Origin: Epilithonimonas tenax DSM 16811
GTDB taxonomy: Bacteria > Bacteroidota > Bacteroidia > Flavobacteriales > Weeksellaceae
Direction of reading: 5' to 3'
NCBI RefSeq assembly: GCF_000428485.1
Contig: NZ_AUAA01000004.1
Span: 1-64,000, forward strand
Length of the DNA: 64,000 nt
Shown: piece after piece, positions 63,206-64,000 of the stretch
How positions within the stretch are numbered: the stretch's first letter is position 1
Layout of the letters: every line of letters begins with the position of its first letter
Program-made: the position numbers and the translations under genes
The notes under the pieces: model-generated
Told to the model about the DNA's origin: nothing
Seen by the model: the letters and a program-made list of their open reading frames with translations, nothing else
Databases searched by the model: none

Positions 63206-64000
63206 TTAGTCTTTTTGAAGATAATAAAGATATTCTGTCGTTCCCGAAGCTTTATGATTTCTATTCTCTTCTTTATCCGCACGGAAACGTTGATACTCGG
63301 TTGTAAATATATCATATTTCCCGAATTTTGAAAGTATATTTCTAATTTCACTTTCAGCCATCAGTCCTTCATTGTTATAACTGAGTAAAATATGCTGGAA
63401 TTTTGCATTTTTGATGAGATCTTCGAAGCTTTTTGCAACTTCAACTTTGCTGCAATATTTTGATTTTTGATAATCCCTAAGTCCCGTTTTTCCTTTCGGA
63501 GAAAAGTGGTCGTATTTCGCAATCGTATTCAGAAGATGATAATTGGCGCCGTATTGCCGGGCATTGTAAGGCGGATCGAGATACAGAATATCGCCTTCGA
63601 TTTTCTGGATTAAGGAGTTGCTATCTTCATTATAGACCTCGTGTGCGTTTTCGGTCAATTCAAAAAGTGCAGGAACTATTTCCAGTTTTTTCTGAGCAGA
63701 TTTTTTGATTTGTTTCAGGAATGCGCCGTAAACAGAAGCTGTATTTGCAATTTTATCAGCAGCTTCCAAAAGTGAACAAAGAAGGAGATAATATTGATCT
63801 TCGTTGATTTTTTTAGCGATTTTCCAGTCTTCAATTTTCTGTCGAATCGCATCTATTTTCTTTCCGTTTTCTTCAGAGAAATAAAGCCTTTCTGATCTCC
63901 CGTTTTCCGAATATTCTTCGGAGATAAAACCAGATTTTCCATCAATCGAATTAAGTTCTTCAATCAGATTTTCGTAGTCAAACCTCTGATGATTTCCGAT
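63206..64000 (-). CDS. DNA adenine methylase, D12 class, 5' end outside the window
   Basis: The frame stays open from the stop at 63206 to the window edge, 264 codons, so the N-terminus is missing. The catalytic motif DPPY lies in IEGDILYLDPPYNARQYGAN, followed by YHLLNTIAKYDHFSPKGKTG and a late ILLSYNNEGLMAESEI. These fit Dam-like/D12 N6-adenine methyltransferases, often part of restriction-modification systems. The SAM motif FxGxG would be beyond the edge. No restriction enzyme is inside the window; the upstream neighbour is unknown. Confidence 0.88.
   Translation of the reverse strand: MGNHQRFDYENLIEELNSIDGKSGFISEEYSENGRSERLYFSEENGKKIDAIRQKIEDWKIAKKINEDQYYLLLCSLLEAADKIANTASVYGAFLKQIKKSAQKKLEIVPALFELTENAHEVYNEDSNSLIQKIEGDILYLDPPYNARQYGANYHLLNTIAKYDHFSPKGKTGLRDYQKSKYCSKVEVAKSFEDLIKNAKFQHILLSYNNEGLMAESEIRNILSKFGKYDIFTTEYQRFRADKEENRNHKASGTTEYLYYLQKD

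Noticed and set aside
63190-63230. Third copy of the family B repeat (CTATTATCTCTTAGTC)
   Set aside because: Only ~18 bp match, and half of the segment is the coding end of the DNA methylase; chance similarity is likely.
1-64000. CRISPR arrays, tRNA or rRNA genes
   Set aside because: No regularly spaced repeats, no cloverleaf sequences and no rRNA signatures were found when reading both strands.

Overview
The window looks like the chromosome of a member of the Bacteroidota, most probably Flavobacteriia and close to Chryseobacterium (Weeksellaceae). Pointers are the AT-rich sequence, repeated matches to the Bacteroidota -7 promoter element TAnnTTTG, no Shine-Dalgarno dependence, type IX secretion (T9SS) type A and type B sorting domains, and Bacteroidota-type families (DUF3467, LVIVD lipoprotein, DUF1573, tail-fibre-like 'KGF' domains). 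The genus is inferred from protein style, not from a marker search.

Left part (1-16200): a truncated IS982-type transposase and an LVIVD lipoprotein precede the transcription/translation core rplK-rplA-rplJ-rplL and rpoB-rpoC-DUF3467. The core is interrupted between rplL and rpoB by a 4-kb cassette of secreted or surface proteins (217-aa secreted protein, 810-aa von Willebrand A adhesin-like protein, 182-aa tail-fibre-like protein). The cassette lies between the rplL terminator and a separate rpoB promoter. The rpoB leader can fold into a ~200-nt structured RNA with two alternative pairings.

16200-19800: an accessory island holding a UDG-fold-like protein, an interferon-inducible (IRG)-type GTPase and a helix-turn-helix regulator. 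It is bounded by two copies of the 3' end plus terminator region of the DUF3467 gene, so it seems to have entered at that 3' end. The right-hand copy now supplies the in-frame C-terminus of the regulator.

19900-40000: housekeeping and envelope genes: an ectonucleotide-pyrophosphatase-type phosphodiesterase, a zinc alcohol dehydrogenase, VanZ, an OmpA-type barrel protein, a stand-alone T9SS sorting domain protein, hemB, rmuC-ppk2, DUF1573, valS-DUF4241, a PfkB kinase, an alpha/beta hydrolase-HD phosphohydrolase pair, an aldehyde dehydrogenase, an L,D-transpeptidase and a YpdA-type reductase.

40000-52000: a 1227-aa repetitive T9SS type B surface protein, a cbpA-cbpM chaperone pair, Blc lipocalin, a secreted M28 aminopeptidase with a sorting domain, a ferredoxin plus its TrxR-like NADP reductase, an RsmB-family rRNA methyltransferase and an HNH protein. 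Four copies of a ~110-bp imperfectly palindromic intergenic repeat and two copies of a second repeat lie between genes.

52000-64000: an RND multidrug efflux unit (tetR-tolC-mfp-rnd) whose TetR promoter is framed by twin operators; then a J/KTSC protein, META lipoprotein, small acidic protein, a decayed multi-membrane-span gene in a former operon with hbd, and a DNA adenine methylase cut by the window edge.
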